NCBI GenBank assembly: GCA_016182295.1
Contig: JACOXP010000009.1
Location: 1-38,084, forward strand
Direction: 5' to 3'
DNA: 38,084 nucleotides
Source of the DNA: Candidatus Harrisonbacteria bacterium
Lineage (GTDB): Bacteria > Patescibacteriota > Minisyncoccia > UBA6257 > WO2-44-18
The notes under the pieces are model-generated. The model saw nothing but the letters and a program-made list of their open reading frames with translations, ran no database searches and had not been told where the DNA came from. This document shows, in pieces, positions 26,076 to 35,890 of the stretch; position 1 is the first letter of the stretch, and every line of letters starts with the position of its first letter. The position numbers and the translations under genes are program-made.

Positions 26076-26366
26076 TCGGCCACTTTGTTTGTATCGCTCT
26101 TGTTGATCGTGAATCGCCAAGATTAGCGCATGAATTCCGTAAACTTGTTCGGGATTCGGCTCGCCAAAAGCTTCCTCAATCCAGTCATCGTTAATGGACA
26201 GACTGAGCCTTCCATCTTGCCGCCAATCCACGAAAATCAAATCATTGCCAAATTGACAACTGAAAGCATTGCCAATTATCACTCTCCACATAATCTCGTC
26301 GTTTTCCGTATATATTTTCAGGAGCGCGATTGTCCGACGGGCGACCTCGGGATCTAGATTCGACAT
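26073..26366 (-). CDS. Hypothetical protein, 97 aa
   Basis: SD GGAGGTGTT before ATG; followed by terminator; no family recognised. Confidence 0.6.
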   Translation of the reverse strand: MSNLDPEVARRTIALLKIYTENDEIMWRVIIGNAFSCQFGNDLIFVDWRQDGRLSLSINDDWIEEAFGEPNPEQVYGIHALILAIHDQQERYKQSGR

Positions 26367-26392
26367 AACACCTCCAAAAAGAGCTTTTGAAA

Positions 26393-27226
26393 TTATATAG
26401 TTATTTTAAAAACTTGCAAGGCGTTTTTGGTTGTCTGCTCGGCGATTTTTTCGATTGATTCTCCGCGTAACTCCGCTAAATGTTTTGCGGTTTCGATGAT
26501 ATAAGCCGGTTCGTTACGTTTGCCACGATGCGGCTCCGGCGCGACATAGGGCGCGTCGGTTTCGAGCATAATACGGTCTAAAGGAATGTAATTTAAGATT
26601 GTGTCATAATCGCGGGAAAAGGTTATGACGCCGCCGAAGGTAAAATAAAACCCCGCCTCCAAAAGTTTCTTGGTAACCGTAAGAGAGCCGACATAAAAAT
26701 GATTAATTTTCGGCACAGAAATCGGATTTTCTCTAAGAATTTCGAGCGTATCTTCGTAAGCATCATCGCTGCCCGCCGATGGTCTGGTGTGCATCATTAG
26801 CGCCTTTCCTAGTGATTCGGCAAGCTTTATTTGCTCACTAAAGGCTTCTTTCTGATTCTTGACGTGGTCTTCGCGGCTAGCGTCCGTCAGCCGATAATAA
26901 TCAAGTCCGCACTCTCCTATAGCCACAACTTTTGAATCTTTGGCAAGCTCGCCAAGTTTTTTTACGTCAAATTTTTCCCTTACCGGCTCTTTTTGCTCCT
27001 TGCGATCGTGATACCAATTTTCGCTCAAATGATTCGGGTGAAAACCCACCGTTGCCCAAATGTCATTTGGGTATTTTTTAGCAAGTCCGATGGCTAACTT
27101 GGAAGTCGCGGCCTGCGTTCCAACGCAAATCATTTTTACCCCCACTTTTTGAGCGCGCTTGATTACATCGTCTCGGTCTTTATCGTAAAGAGGAAAATGG
27201 ACGTGGGTATGCGTGTCAAAAATCAT
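26393..27226 (-). CDS. TatD-family metal-dependent hydrolase
   Basis: MIFDTHTHVHFPLYDKDRDDVI, AIGECGLDYYR, METDAPYVAPEPHRGKRNEPAYI. Confidence 0.93.
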   Translation of the reverse strand: MIFDTHTHVHFPLYDKDRDDVIKRAQKVGVKMICVGTQAATSKLAIGLAKKYPNDIWATVGFHPNHLSENWYHDRKEQKEPVREKFDVKKLGELAKDSKVVAIGECGLDYYRLTDASREDHVKNQKEAFSEQIKLAESLGKALMMHTRPSAGSDDAYEDTLEILRENPISVPKINHFYVGSLTVTKKLLEAGFYFTFGGVITFSRDYDTILNYIPLDRIMLETDAPYVAPEPHRGKRNEPAYIIETAKHLAELRGESIEKIAEQTTKNALQVFKITI

Positions 27227-28644
27227 AGCCGCGGAAACAAAACTCCAATTTTGGAAACTCGTAAAGTTTTTTTATCAGACCAGTGAATGGCTTTGGTGAT
27301 TTTACCGGACGTTTCCGGCAGAAACGGCACGAGTAAAACCGCCAAATTATCTAAAATAACAACGGCGTTCAAAATCTCATTTTTCTTTTCTCCCTCCCAA
27401 AGTTTTTTCTCGTTGACGTAAGCGTCTCCGCAGCCAATCAATTCCCAAATTGCCGAAAGAGCTTCGTGCAGTTTAAATTCGTTAACTTTCTTTTCAACCG
27501 TCTTTCTGGTCTGATCTATCGTCTTGCTAATTGCTCTTTCAACAACTTTTTTTAAATCGATATCAACTTCGCCCAGTTTTTCTCCAAGCGCCAAAACACG
27601 AGCGGCAAAATTGCCAAGACCATTCGCCAAATCTCCATTATATCGCTCTTTAAATTTTTCTTCGCTGTAATCGCCGTCTTCGCCTGACGAAATCTCTCGC
27701 AAGAGATAATAACGAACGGCATCCGAACCATACTTTTTAACCAACTCCTCCGGAGTAACCACATTACCAATCGTCTTGGACATCTTCTGGCCGTCAACGG
27801 TAATAAATCCATGAACAAAGATTTTTTTAGGCAATTTTAAACCGGCTGAAAGGAGCATTCCCGGCCAAATGGCGGCGTGGAAACGTAAAATATCCTTTCC
27901 GATAACGTGAATATCGGCCGGCCAGTATTTCTCCGGAAGAAGATAATTGGAAAGGGCGTCCGCCCAGACATACATCGTGCTGTCCGGATCACCAGGCACC
28001 GGCACTCCCCAGCTTAAATCTTTGTTGGGGCGGGAGAAGCTGACATCTTCTAAACCGTCGGAAATTAAGCTCAAAATCTCGTTTTTCCGGGATTCCGGCA
28101 GGATTTCTATACCTCCTTTCTTGATAGCTTTCTTAATTTTTTCGGAGTATTTGGAAAGTTTAAAAAACCAATTTTCTTCTTCAATAGTTTCCGGCTTAGT
28201 TTTGTGATCACGGCAAACTCCGTCTTCCAAATCTTTCTCGGTTATAAACGCCTCATGACCCACGCAATACCGACCGCGATAGATTTTTTTATAAAGGTCG
28301 CCGGATTTCTCAATCGCCTTCCAAATTTTTTGAGCGTTTGGCCAGTGACGCTTTTGATCCGAGGTACGAATAAAATCGTCCCAGGATAAATTCAAAACTT
28401 TTTTGAGATTTCGGAATTTTTCAGAAATTTCATCAGTAAATTTTTTCGGCGAACTACCAGCCGCCTCGGCGGCCCGGACGATTTTTGCCCCATGTTCATC
28501 GGCGCCGGTCAAAAAGAAAACATCAAAGTCCCGCTGGCGTCGCCAGCGAGCCAAAACATCCGCCTGTATTGATTCCAGAGCGAATCCAATATGCGGCGGG
28601 GCGTTAACATAAGCTATTGAGGTTGTTATATAAAACTTTTTCAT
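27223..28644 (-). CDS. metG: Methionyl-tRNA synthetase
   Basis: FYITTSIAYVNAPPHIGFALESIQADVLARW, FLTGADEHG, GFITVDGQKMSKTIGNVV. Confidence 0.95.
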   Translation of the reverse strand: MKKFYITTSIAYVNAPPHIGFALESIQADVLARWRRQRDFDVFFLTGADEHGAKIVRAAEAAGSSPKKFTDEISEKFRNLKKVLNLSWDDFIRTSDQKRHWPNAQKIWKAIEKSGDLYKKIYRGRYCVGHEAFITEKDLEDGVCRDHKTKPETIEEENWFFKLSKYSEKIKKAIKKGGIEILPESRKNEILSLISDGLEDVSFSRPNKDLSWGVPVPGDPDSTMYVWADALSNYLLPEKYWPADIHVIGKDILRFHAAIWPGMLLSAGLKLPKKIFVHGFITVDGQKMSKTIGNVVTPEELVKKYGSDAVRYYLLREISSGEDGDYSEEKFKERYNGDLANGLGNFAARVLALGEKLGEVDIDLKKVVERAISKTIDQTRKTVEKKVNEFKLHEALSAIWELIGCGDAYVNEKKLWEGEKKNEILNAVVILDNLAVLLVPFLPETSGKITKAIHWSDKKTLRVSKIGVLFPRL

Positions 28645-28646
28645 AT

Positions 28647-28674
28647 CTAGATACTAGATTCTAGTTTCTAGATT
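28647..28674. repeat. Heptanucleotide tandem repeat CTAGATA CTAGATT CTAGTTT CTAGATT
   Basis: 4 x 7 nt intergenic, read directly. Confidence 0.85.
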
Positions 28675-28678
28675 CTCG

Positions 28679-29698
28679 TCAAAGTCCCAGACCGCGACGG
28701 CGAGCTTTGGAAGCAGACCATTCTTCGGCGAATTCCTGGAAAAGCACCGCCGCCGGAACGGCTAGAATCAAACCGACAAAACCAAAAACTTGAGCCCCGA
28801 TTAGAAGCGCGATCAAAATAACCACCGGAGAAAGGTCGGTAGTGAGTTTAGAAACCAGCGGCACCAGGATATTGTTTTCGAGTTGCTGAATAATAATAAA
28901 CAAAATCAAAGCGTAAAAAGCGAGAGCGGTCGAAGTAGTCAACCCCACAAGAACCGCCAAACTGCCGCTGAAAATTGGACCAACGTAAGGCACTAATTCG
29001 AAAATTCCGGCAACAATACCGAGGAGCAAGCTGTATTTCACCCCCAGAACCCAAAGGCCCAAAAATACCAATAAACCGACGCCAAAGCTCAAGACTACCT
29101 GCCCCGCCAGCCAGCGGCCGATTTTTTGTTTGATTCGATAGTAAAGATCGATGGTTTTATTCTCGTAAGCGGACGGCAGAATGGTAATCAAAAACTTTTC
29201 AACCCCGTCTTTCCCGACAGTAAGATAGAAGGACAGGACAAACACTGAAAGCGCGGTTGTTAAACTTCCTAAAAACTTTGTGCCAATTTCCAATAGCGAG
29301 GTGCTGCCGCTTAAAAGAACGTTGGTAATTTGGCCGAGCGCTTTATTGACGGAGTCAATCAAGCCGGAAGTGTCAATAAAGTCAAAAAGCGTGCCGGAAT
29401 ATCTGTCTAAACTACTAAGAAAAGTGTTGAACTCGGCCAGCGCGATCGGAATAACCACGTAAGCGATTAACGCGATAAGGAAAATTAAAATTATGTAAAG
29501 AACAAGGGTGCTTAAAATTCTGGGGATTTTGCGTTTCTCAAGCCAACTAACAATCGGATCTAAAGCGGCGGAGATAATCAAGGCCAAAAAGAGCGCTATT
29601 AAAATATCGCGAGCAATAAAAAGTATTGCCGCTAAAGCAACCATAAACAAAATTCTCCAAAGAGAACTCCAACTAATTGCTATGCCTCTTCCGTCCAT
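28679..29698 (-). CDS. AI-2E/PerM-family permease-like membrane protein
   Basis: Multi-TM; LIIQQLENNILVPLV, AGIFELVPYVGPIFSG typical of the family. Confidence 0.88.
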   Translation of the reverse strand: MDGRGIAISWSSLWRILFMVALAAILFIARDILIALFLALIISAALDPIVSWLEKRKIPRILSTLVLYIILIFLIALIAYVVIPIALAEFNTFLSSLDRYSGTLFDFIDTSGLIDSVNKALGQITNVLLSGSTSLLEIGTKFLGSLTTALSVFVLSFYLTVGKDGVEKFLITILPSAYENKTIDLYYRIKQKIGRWLAGQVVLSFGVGLLVFLGLWVLGVKYSLLLGIVAGIFELVPYVGPIFSGSLAVLVGLTTSTALAFYALILFIIIQQLENNILVPLVSKLTTDLSPVVILIALLIGAQVFGFVGLILAVPAAVLFQEFAEEWSASKARRRGLGL

Positions 29699-29711
29699 TA
29701 CCTTTATATAA

Positions 29712-30986
29712 CTACAAACTCAGCAATTTTTCAAATCGTTTCTTATCCTTATAGGGCCCGATGATCGCCAAATTAAGCTTGTCGTTACGGAAGATGTCCT
29801 TAGCCAGCTTAATTACTTCATTTCTACTTACTTTCCCAACCGCTTTCACGATTTCATCCGGAGTTTTCAATTTTTCCCCTAAAATTTCCTGGCCGCCGTA
29901 AAAATTAGCCATTGCGTCCGAACTTTCCAGCCCAAGCAAGAACCTTCCGGAGAGGTGATCCTTGGCTCGTTGTAAATCACCGGCACTCAAATCACCACCG
30001 GCTATTTTGGAAAGCTCGTCGAGGGTCGCTTTAATGGCAATATCCAGCTTTTCATGATTCACACCGGCCGAAACAGCGAAAAATCCGTGATCCGTGAAAA
30101 GGTCGGCATCGGCTCTGATGGAATAAGCCGCTCCTAATTCCCCTCGGACTTTTTGAAAAAGACGGGAGCTCATTCCACCGCCCAAAACATCGGCCAGGAC
30201 GTTCAACGCGTACCTACGTTTATCATAGGCATCGAAAGCCCGAACGCCCATCACTATATGGGCTTGATCGGATTCTTTGTGCCGCAGAAGAATAGCCGGT
30301 TTCTGCTGTGATTCTTTTGTCTTAAGTTTGCCCATTTTTTTACCAGTATTAATGCCGGTAAAATGCCGTTTAATGCTTTTGGCAATACCGCTTGGATCAA
30401 ATTTCCCGGCTACCACTATAATCGTAGCTTGAGCAACATATTGCGCCGCCCGATAGTCGGTTAATTTTTGACGAGTAAGTTTATTTACTATTTCTTTTGT
30501 GCCGCCAATATCCCAGCCGGCCGGTTGGTCGCCGTAGAGCAAATCCATAAAAAGATCTTGGACTTTGCGCGGAGGCGTATCTTCATACATATTTAATTCT
30601 TCAATAACAACGCCTTTTTCTTTCTCGATTTCTTTTTCGTCAAGCTTTTGGTTCAAATAAATGTCGGAAACGACGTCTAAAATTCTTTCAGTGTGCTTCG
30701 GCTGGGCTTTGGCAAAATAGCCGGTCCATTCTTGTGAAGTAAAAGCGTTGTATTCGGCGCCGATGCCATCCAATTCACTGGAAATATCAATGGCGTGCGG
30801 CCGGCGAGTAGTCCCCTTGAAACACATATGCTCCAAAAAATGAGAGATGCCATTGATATCTTTCGTTTCATATTTGGAACCGGTAGCAACTAAAACTAAA
30901 ACGGTGGTGGTCAAACTGTCCGCTTCCGGAACTAAAACGATCCGCAAACCGTTTGGCAAAGTTATTTTTTTAAATCCTAAGCTCAT
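29712..30986 (-). CDS. M16-family zinc peptidase
   Basis: GISHFLEHMCFKGT (HxxEH), GGGMSSRLFQKVRGELGAAYSI. Confidence 0.93.
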   Translation of the reverse strand: MSLGFKKITLPNGLRIVLVPEADSLTTTVLVLVATGSKYETKDINGISHFLEHMCFKGTTRRPHAIDISSELDGIGAEYNAFTSQEWTGYFAKAQPKHTERILDVVSDIYLNQKLDEKEIEKEKGVVIEELNMYEDTPPRKVQDLFMDLLYGDQPAGWDIGGTKEIVNKLTRQKLTDYRAAQYVAQATIIVVAGKFDPSGIAKSIKRHFTGINTGKKMGKLKTKESQQKPAILLRHKESDQAHIVMGVRAFDAYDKRRYALNVLADVLGGGMSSRLFQKVRGELGAAYSIRADADLFTDHGFFAVSAGVNHEKLDIAIKATLDELSKIAGGDLSAGDLQRAKDHLSGRFLLGLESSDAMANFYGGQEILGEKLKTPDEIVKAVGKVSRNEVIKLAKDIFRNDKLNLAIIGPYKDKKRFEKLLSL

Positions 30987-32445
30987 TGATGAGATATTCT
31001 TCGAGTTTCGCTATTTTAATTCTTTTTTGCTTCATCGAATCGCGGTCGCGCACGGTAACATCTTTTTTCTTAGCCGAATCAAAATCAATGGTAACACAAA
31101 ACGGCGTTCCGATTTCGTCCTGCCGACGGTAGCGGCGGCCGATGCTTTGAGTTTCGTCATATTCGCAAACGAATTTTTCCGAAAGTTCATCAAAGATCTT
31201 TTTGGCCAGCTTGGAAAGCTCCGGTTTTTTAGAAAGCGGCAAGACGGCCACTTTCACCGGCGCCAGCCAGTGAGGAAATTTCATAACTACGCGGGTGGCG
31301 CTTTCGCCCTCTTCCGCTTGCCCTGAACTTGTCGAACGGGCAGTTGGGGCCTGTTCTTCTTCGTAGGCCTCGAGCATCGCTACCAAAACCGATCTGTCTA
31401 CTCCCCAAGTTGGTTCAATCACGTGGGGAATAAATTTTTTCTTGGGATCCTCCGGATCAGCGTAAGAAAGATCCTGACCGCTTGCCTGGGAGTGATTTTT
31501 GAGATCAAAATCGGTTCGATAAGCCAGGCCGTAAAGCTCTTCATTGCCAAACGGGTAGTCGTAATCCACATCCACGGTGCGCTTGGAATAATGAGCGCGG
31601 TCCTCGGCCGACACTTCCCGATAATGAATTTTCTTTTCGGAGACACCAAGGTGTTTCAGCCATTTTTTCATCTCGCCAAGCCAGTGATCAAACCATTTCT
31701 CCCAATCTTTTTCTTCGCAGAAATACTCAATTTCCATTTGCTCGAATTCTCGAGTGCGGAAAATGAAGTTGCCCGGCGTAATTTCATTGCGAAACGCCTT
31801 CCCGGCCTGGGCAATACCGAAAGGCAACCGCTTGCGCGTCGTGTCAATAATGTTTTTAAAATCGACAAACATCGCTTGGGCTGTTTCCGGGCGAAGATAA
31901 ACTTCGTTGGCCTTTTCTTCCGCCGGACCCATAAAGGTTTTGAACATTAAGTTGAATTGTTTAGGTATGGCGACTTTAATCCCCCCCCCACAAGTAGGGC
32001 AATCCCAATATGAATTTTCTCTTTCATATGGATATTTTTCAAAAGCTTCTTTTGGGTTCTTAAATAAAAGTTCGTGAAATTTTTCAGATCTTTCTATGCC
32101 TTTTTCATCGGGGGCAGTCCTTCCTTGAGATGGAAGAAATCTAAGCTGATCAGCTCTGAAACGATGATGGCACTTTTTGCATTCTATTAAGGGATCGGAG
32201 AAGTTTTTTAGATGACCGCTGGCTTCCCAAACTTTAGGATTCATCATCAAAGCGGCGTCCAGACCGACAATGTCGGCGCGCTGGCGGACAAAACGCTTCC
32301 ACCATTCATCTTTGATGTTTTTTTTGAGTTCCGCTCCAAGCGGTCCGTAATCCCAAGAATTGGCAAGACCGCCGTAGATTTCCGATCCCGGAAAAATAAA
32401 ACCGCGGCGTTTTGCTAAATTAACTATTTTTTCCATTAAATCCAT
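30970..32445 (-). CDS. glyS: Glycyl-tRNA synthetase (single-chain type)
   Basis: RRGFIFPGSEIYGGLANSWDYGPLG, MFKTFMGPAEE, YLRPETAQAMFVDFK, EPTWGVDRSVLVAMLEAY. Confidence 0.93.
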   Translation of the reverse strand: MDLMEKIVNLAKRRGFIFPGSEIYGGLANSWDYGPLGAELKKNIKDEWWKRFVRQRADIVGLDAALMMNPKVWEASGHLKNFSDPLIECKKCHHRFRADQLRFLPSQGRTAPDEKGIERSEKFHELLFKNPKEAFEKYPYERENSYWDCPTCGGGIKVAIPKQFNLMFKTFMGPAEEKANEVYLRPETAQAMFVDFKNIIDTTRKRLPFGIAQAGKAFRNEITPGNFIFRTREFEQMEIEYFCEEKDWEKWFDHWLGEMKKWLKHLGVSEKKIHYREVSAEDRAHYSKRTVDVDYDYPFGNEELYGLAYRTDFDLKNHSQASGQDLSYADPEDPKKKFIPHVIEPTWGVDRSVLVAMLEAYEEEQAPTARSTSSGQAEEGESATRVVMKFPHWLAPVKVAVLPLSKKPELSKLAKKIFDELSEKFVCEYDETQSIGRRYRRQDEIGTPFCVTIDFDSAKKKDVTVRDRDSMKQKRIKIAKLEEYLINELRI

Positions 32446-32458
32446 GGTGTGATTTATA

Positions 32459-34177
32459 TTATTGAACCAACCCCTGGTCGGAACTGACGGTTTTGTCATC
32501 CGGCAATAAGGTGGTTACTCCGAAGTCGGCATTGTTGAGTTGAAGACCGGTAAAATCATCAATGGCTTTGATCCGAGTATCTCTGATTAATTCCATATAT
32601 TTTCCAACATCCGCGCTGGAAGGAGTTACTTCAATTTGGAAAACCGCTTCCATCGGACTGGTTACCACGCCGGTAGTCGCCGGCACTCGACTGATATTCC
32701 AGACGATTTCCTGCGTTCTTTCATTATATATCGGTTCGCTCGATCCGCCGCTTTTAACGATTTTTACGAAACGGGCATTGCTGCCAAGAAAAGCCCTTAC
32801 TTCAACGTCTTTAATATCAGTGCTGTAGTTGGTTATAAGCCAGTGAATTGTGTATTGGGTTGAGTTGTTGACGCGAGGCGGCCAGGGGCCGGAATTGGCT
32901 ACGCCGGAAGCGGCATCTCGGAAAAACGCGCGGGTGTCTATTGCCACAGAACCGGAAACTTTGGTTTCCAAAGCGGCTATTCCAATGGTTTTGTCGGCGG
33001 TAACAAAGTGAGGAACCGTCGGCGATTCAATTGAGCCAGATGCCTTCAAAAGAAAATTCTTGTCGCTCAATCTCCTAATCGGGTAATTTTCTTTGGCTTT
33101 GATTGAAAAACGCACTGAACCGGATTCTCCCGGAAGCAAAGTGGCAAGTTCCGGAAGGTTGGAAGCGTTCCAGGTGAGAGTGTTGTCAGTGGATCGAAAA
33201 CTGCCCAGAGTATCTAACGTGGGGAAATCAAACATTTCTCCAATCAGCTGGGCGCTGATAACAACGTCCCGCAGACCGATATCGGTATTGTTGGAAAAAT
33301 TCAAAGAATAATTAAGAATATCGCCCGCTTTCACGATATATTCCGGATCCTCGTTGAGAAAAATGCGAAGCGAAAGAGGAGAGGTGGCGATAGATAAAGT
33401 GGCTGTCTTGACGCTGATCGGATAGGACTGGCCGAGAAAACTCGCTTCGACAGACGCCTTGATATCGAAAAAAGCGCCGTCGGGACCGATGATCCGACCG
33501 GTGATTTTAAATTGGTTTTCCGATCCTTTTCTAAGCCCGCCAAGCACCCAAGTATTGTTTCCCACGTCCGGAGGCAAAGCCGATTTAATAAACGTGTAGG
33601 TCAATGGGTATTCCAGTTTCAGTTTCAAGTCCTGAAAATCAATATCGGAAGAGTTTTTATAAGAAATTTCGGTTTCAAAACTTTCGCCGCTAAAAACTTT
33701 CTGGGGAGCGGCGATGTCTAAAACGATACCGTAACTGCCCACCGCCAGATCAAGTGTCTGGCGTTTTTCAAACCGAGAACTTAACGAACCGGAGAGGAAA
33801 TTGGCGGCCGCTTCAATCCGTTTAAAAGAATTTTCGCCGTCCAAAGCGATCAATTTAAAGATGGCTTGATTGACCCCTCCGGCGCTTAAAGTTTTAAATT
33901 CCCGCAAGTCAACATTCTTGGCCGGCGGCGATCCCAGAAAAGCGATGCCTTCCGGCAAAGACAGAGAAAGCCGGAGGTCTTCAAAGATATTTTGCGAGGT
34001 GTTGGAAACTTCCACGGTAATTTCAAAAGGCACGCCGATAGAAACTTTTTCCGGACCCTGGATGTCAATCTCCAGACCGCGGGAAAGACGCCCCTGATAA
34101 GCGGAGTAAATAAGCAGACCGCCTCCCAAAACAATTACTACGGCAAAAATTATTGTTACCTTAGCGCGAAGAGACAT
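32459..34177 (-). CDS. Membrane-anchored surface protein with repeated Ig/DUF11-like domains
   Basis: N-terminal TM, repeated beta-sandwich-like segments (GLEIDIQGPEKVSIGVPFEITVEVSNTS; YIVKAGDILNYSLNFSNNTDIGLRDVVI). Confidence 0.65.
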   Translation of the reverse strand: MSLRAKVTIIFAVVIVLGGGLLIYSAYQGRLSRGLEIDIQGPEKVSIGVPFEITVEVSNTSQNIFEDLRLSLSLPEGIAFLGSPPAKNVDLREFKTLSAGGVNQAIFKLIALDGENSFKRIEAAANFLSGSLSSRFEKRQTLDLAVGSYGIVLDIAAPQKVFSGESFETEISYKNSSDIDFQDLKLKLEYPLTYTFIKSALPPDVGNNTWVLGGLRKGSENQFKITGRIIGPDGAFFDIKASVEASFLGQSYPISVKTATLSIATSPLSLRIFLNEDPEYIVKAGDILNYSLNFSNNTDIGLRDVVISAQLIGEMFDFPTLDTLGSFRSTDNTLTWNASNLPELATLLPGESGSVRFSIKAKENYPIRRLSDKNFLLKASGSIESPTVPHFVTADKTIGIAALETKVSGSVAIDTRAFFRDAASGVANSGPWPPRVNNSTQYTIHWLITNYSTDIKDVEVRAFLGSNARFVKIVKSGGSSEPIYNERTQEIVWNISRVPATTGVVTSPMEAVFQIEVTPSSADVGKYMELIRDTRIKAIDDFTGLQLNNADFGVTTLLPDDKTVSSDQGLVQ

Positions 34178-34187
34178 TGCAATATGT

Positions 34188-34694
34188 TTATTTTAGAACA
34201 AAACTCTTTGGACTGCCAGATTTAAAGAAACAGGCGGGGCAGGAATAGATTAAATCCCCTATTAAAAAGTGTTTGAGCGAGGCGGACCCGCAAATGCCGC
34301 AGGAAGCGAATTTCTTATCAAAACCCAGCACGCCAAGGATTTGTTCTCCGTCCGGATTCTTGCCGGCAAGAACCCCCCAAAGATCCAAGTCCGGCTCGCC
34401 TTCCGGAGCGAGCTCTTTCACTAAATTTAAAGCGGCGAGCGTTTCCCGATTTGTTGGCAAAGCGGCGATTTTTAAAGCGTCCACTATTTGAAAACGATTT
34501 TTCTGCACTATTTTTATATCTATCAAATTTAACGGCTCAAGATGAGCCGATAGTTTAGAAACGATTTTTCTGGCGCTTGTAGCCCGCCCGATAATTTTCC
34601 CAAAAGCTTCGGTGTACAGAAAAACCCGGGAGTCGGCTTCGCCGTCCGGCTCTTTATCGAGCACAACTGCTTTGGTGTAAAATTCCTCCGTCAT
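34188..34694 (-). CDS. recO: RecO-like DNA repair protein (short)
   Basis: YTKAVVLDKEPDGEADSRVFLYTEAFGKIIGRATSARK..SKLSAHLEPLNLIDIKIV; zinc-finger CGICG...CPAC. Confidence 0.82.
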   Translation of the reverse strand: MTEEFYTKAVVLDKEPDGEADSRVFLYTEAFGKIIGRATSARKIVSKLSAHLEPLNLIDIKIVQKNRFQIVDALKIAALPTNRETLAALNLVKELAPEGEPDLDLWGVLAGKNPDGEQILGVLGFDKKFASCGICGSASLKHFLIGDLIYSCPACFFKSGSPKSFVLK

Positions 34695-34726
34695 TGGTCT
34701 ATATTACAATAGACTAAGTTTAACAA

Positions 34727-34757
34727 AAAAACCCGCTCTTTTCCCCAAGGAAGCGGG
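34727..34757 (-). terminator. Rho-independent terminator
   Basis: Minus strand AAAACCCGCTTCC...GCGGGTTTTTTTGTT. Confidence 0.75.
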
Positions 34758-34759
34758 TT

Positions 34760-35695
34760 TTAAGATTCAAGCGTCGCCAAAATCTCTTCAGTGCGCTCGT
34801 AACCATGCTTAATCGATTTTAGAATATCGCCTTTTTCACCATATCCCAAACTCAAAGTATCGATATTCATAGATGAATCAGTCAGAACCAAACGCTTCTC
34901 CACTGGGCCGTCTTTGAATAGTTCCCAAATGCGGCGTAGAAACGGCGAATGATTTTCTTTCGCCCATTTTACGTCTTCTGGGAAAACTCGAAACTTACCG
35001 CCAAAATTCTCTTTTAAATTCGATTCAATTTGTCGGTCAGTCATGAAGGAATTTTTCTTTATAAGTCGCTGAACAGCGTTAAGTTTTGCGGGGTTTACGG
35101 TCTGTCTTGGCTGACCGGTTTCCACCAAAAAAATTGTATCCATATCAGACAGAGATCTCGCGGAAATGCCGCAGGGATCAGAATAAGTTTGGGCATGAAT
35201 CTCTTCGGGTGGGAAAATCCCAGAATAGCTGGCGGAGGCTTTAATAAACTGCCTCAATAATTTATGTTGGGCCGGATCATCTTTGAATTCATGATTGCCA
35301 ACTATCTCTATCTCCTCTGTGGTTTCGTTAAAAACAGCAATTTCAAGACTTATCGGAGAATTAATAATCTTGCTCATATTAAGATTATTAACCAACCGCC
35401 AAAGTCCCTTATCGCTACAAAACGCGTTATTTCCCCTGGCGGCGTGCCAAAGTTTTACAAAACCGCTGCCAGAAAAAACATATCTATAACCGATCTCGTC
35501 AATTTTCGACCAAAACATTTTCAAAGCATTGGATCCGGATTCGACGTAACCGGCTCCGTTGAACGCGCCGCCAGAGGCGCACAGAATTTTTTCGATTTTA
35601 ATGCCAACTTTGTCAATATATTCCAAAAAGCCCACTTGAATAGCGCATCTTAATCCTCCGCCCGGTAAAATCACGCCGACTCGACCGAGATTCAT
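34760..35695 (-). CDS. Patatin-like phospholipase family protein (divergent motifs)
   Basis: VGVILPGGGLRCAIQVGFLEYI, ILCASGGAFNGAGYVESG, YSDPCGI. Confidence 0.75.
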   Translation of the reverse strand: MNLGRVGVILPGGGLRCAIQVGFLEYIDKVGIKIEKILCASGGAFNGAGYVESGSNALKMFWSKIDEIGYRYVFSGSGFVKLWHAARGNNAFCSDKGLWRLVNNLNMSKIINSPISLEIAVFNETTEEIEIVGNHEFKDDPAQHKLLRQFIKASASYSGIFPPEEIHAQTYSDPCGISARSLSDMDTIFLVETGQPRQTVNPAKLNAVQRLIKKNSFMTDRQIESNLKENFGGKFRVFPEDVKWAKENHSPFLRRIWELFKDGPVEKRLVLTDSSMNIDTLSLGYGEKGDILKSIKHGYERTEEILATLES

Positions 35696-35793
35696 TTGCC
35701 GACTCCTTTACATAATCTTATTTAAAAAATTTAAAACTGCCGAATCAATTATGGCATTTTTCCAACAAAGAGTCGATGGCGATCGTCAAGATA

Positions 35794-35813
35794 CAGAAAA
35801 TGTCATGGGAGTC
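35794..35813 (+). repeat. Copy A of TGTCATGGGAG repeat family
   Basis: cagaaaatgtcatgggagtc. Confidence 0.75.
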
Positions 35814-35820
35814 AAAAAAC

Positions 35821-35850
35821 TTGACAAGTAGCATACTGCTGTGCTACTCT
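35821..35850 (+). promoter_or_regulatory. Promoter TTGACA-N18-TACTCT with extended TG; spacer contains GTAGCA...TGCTAC inverted repeat
   Basis: Read directly. Confidence 0.65.
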
Positions 35851-35890
35851 GCAACCAGTTTCAATCAACTTATTTGAAAGGGGGTGTGGC

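Noticed and set aside
31423-31950. 175-aa plus-strand ORF antisense to glyS
   Set aside because: Shadow ORF of a well-supported glyS
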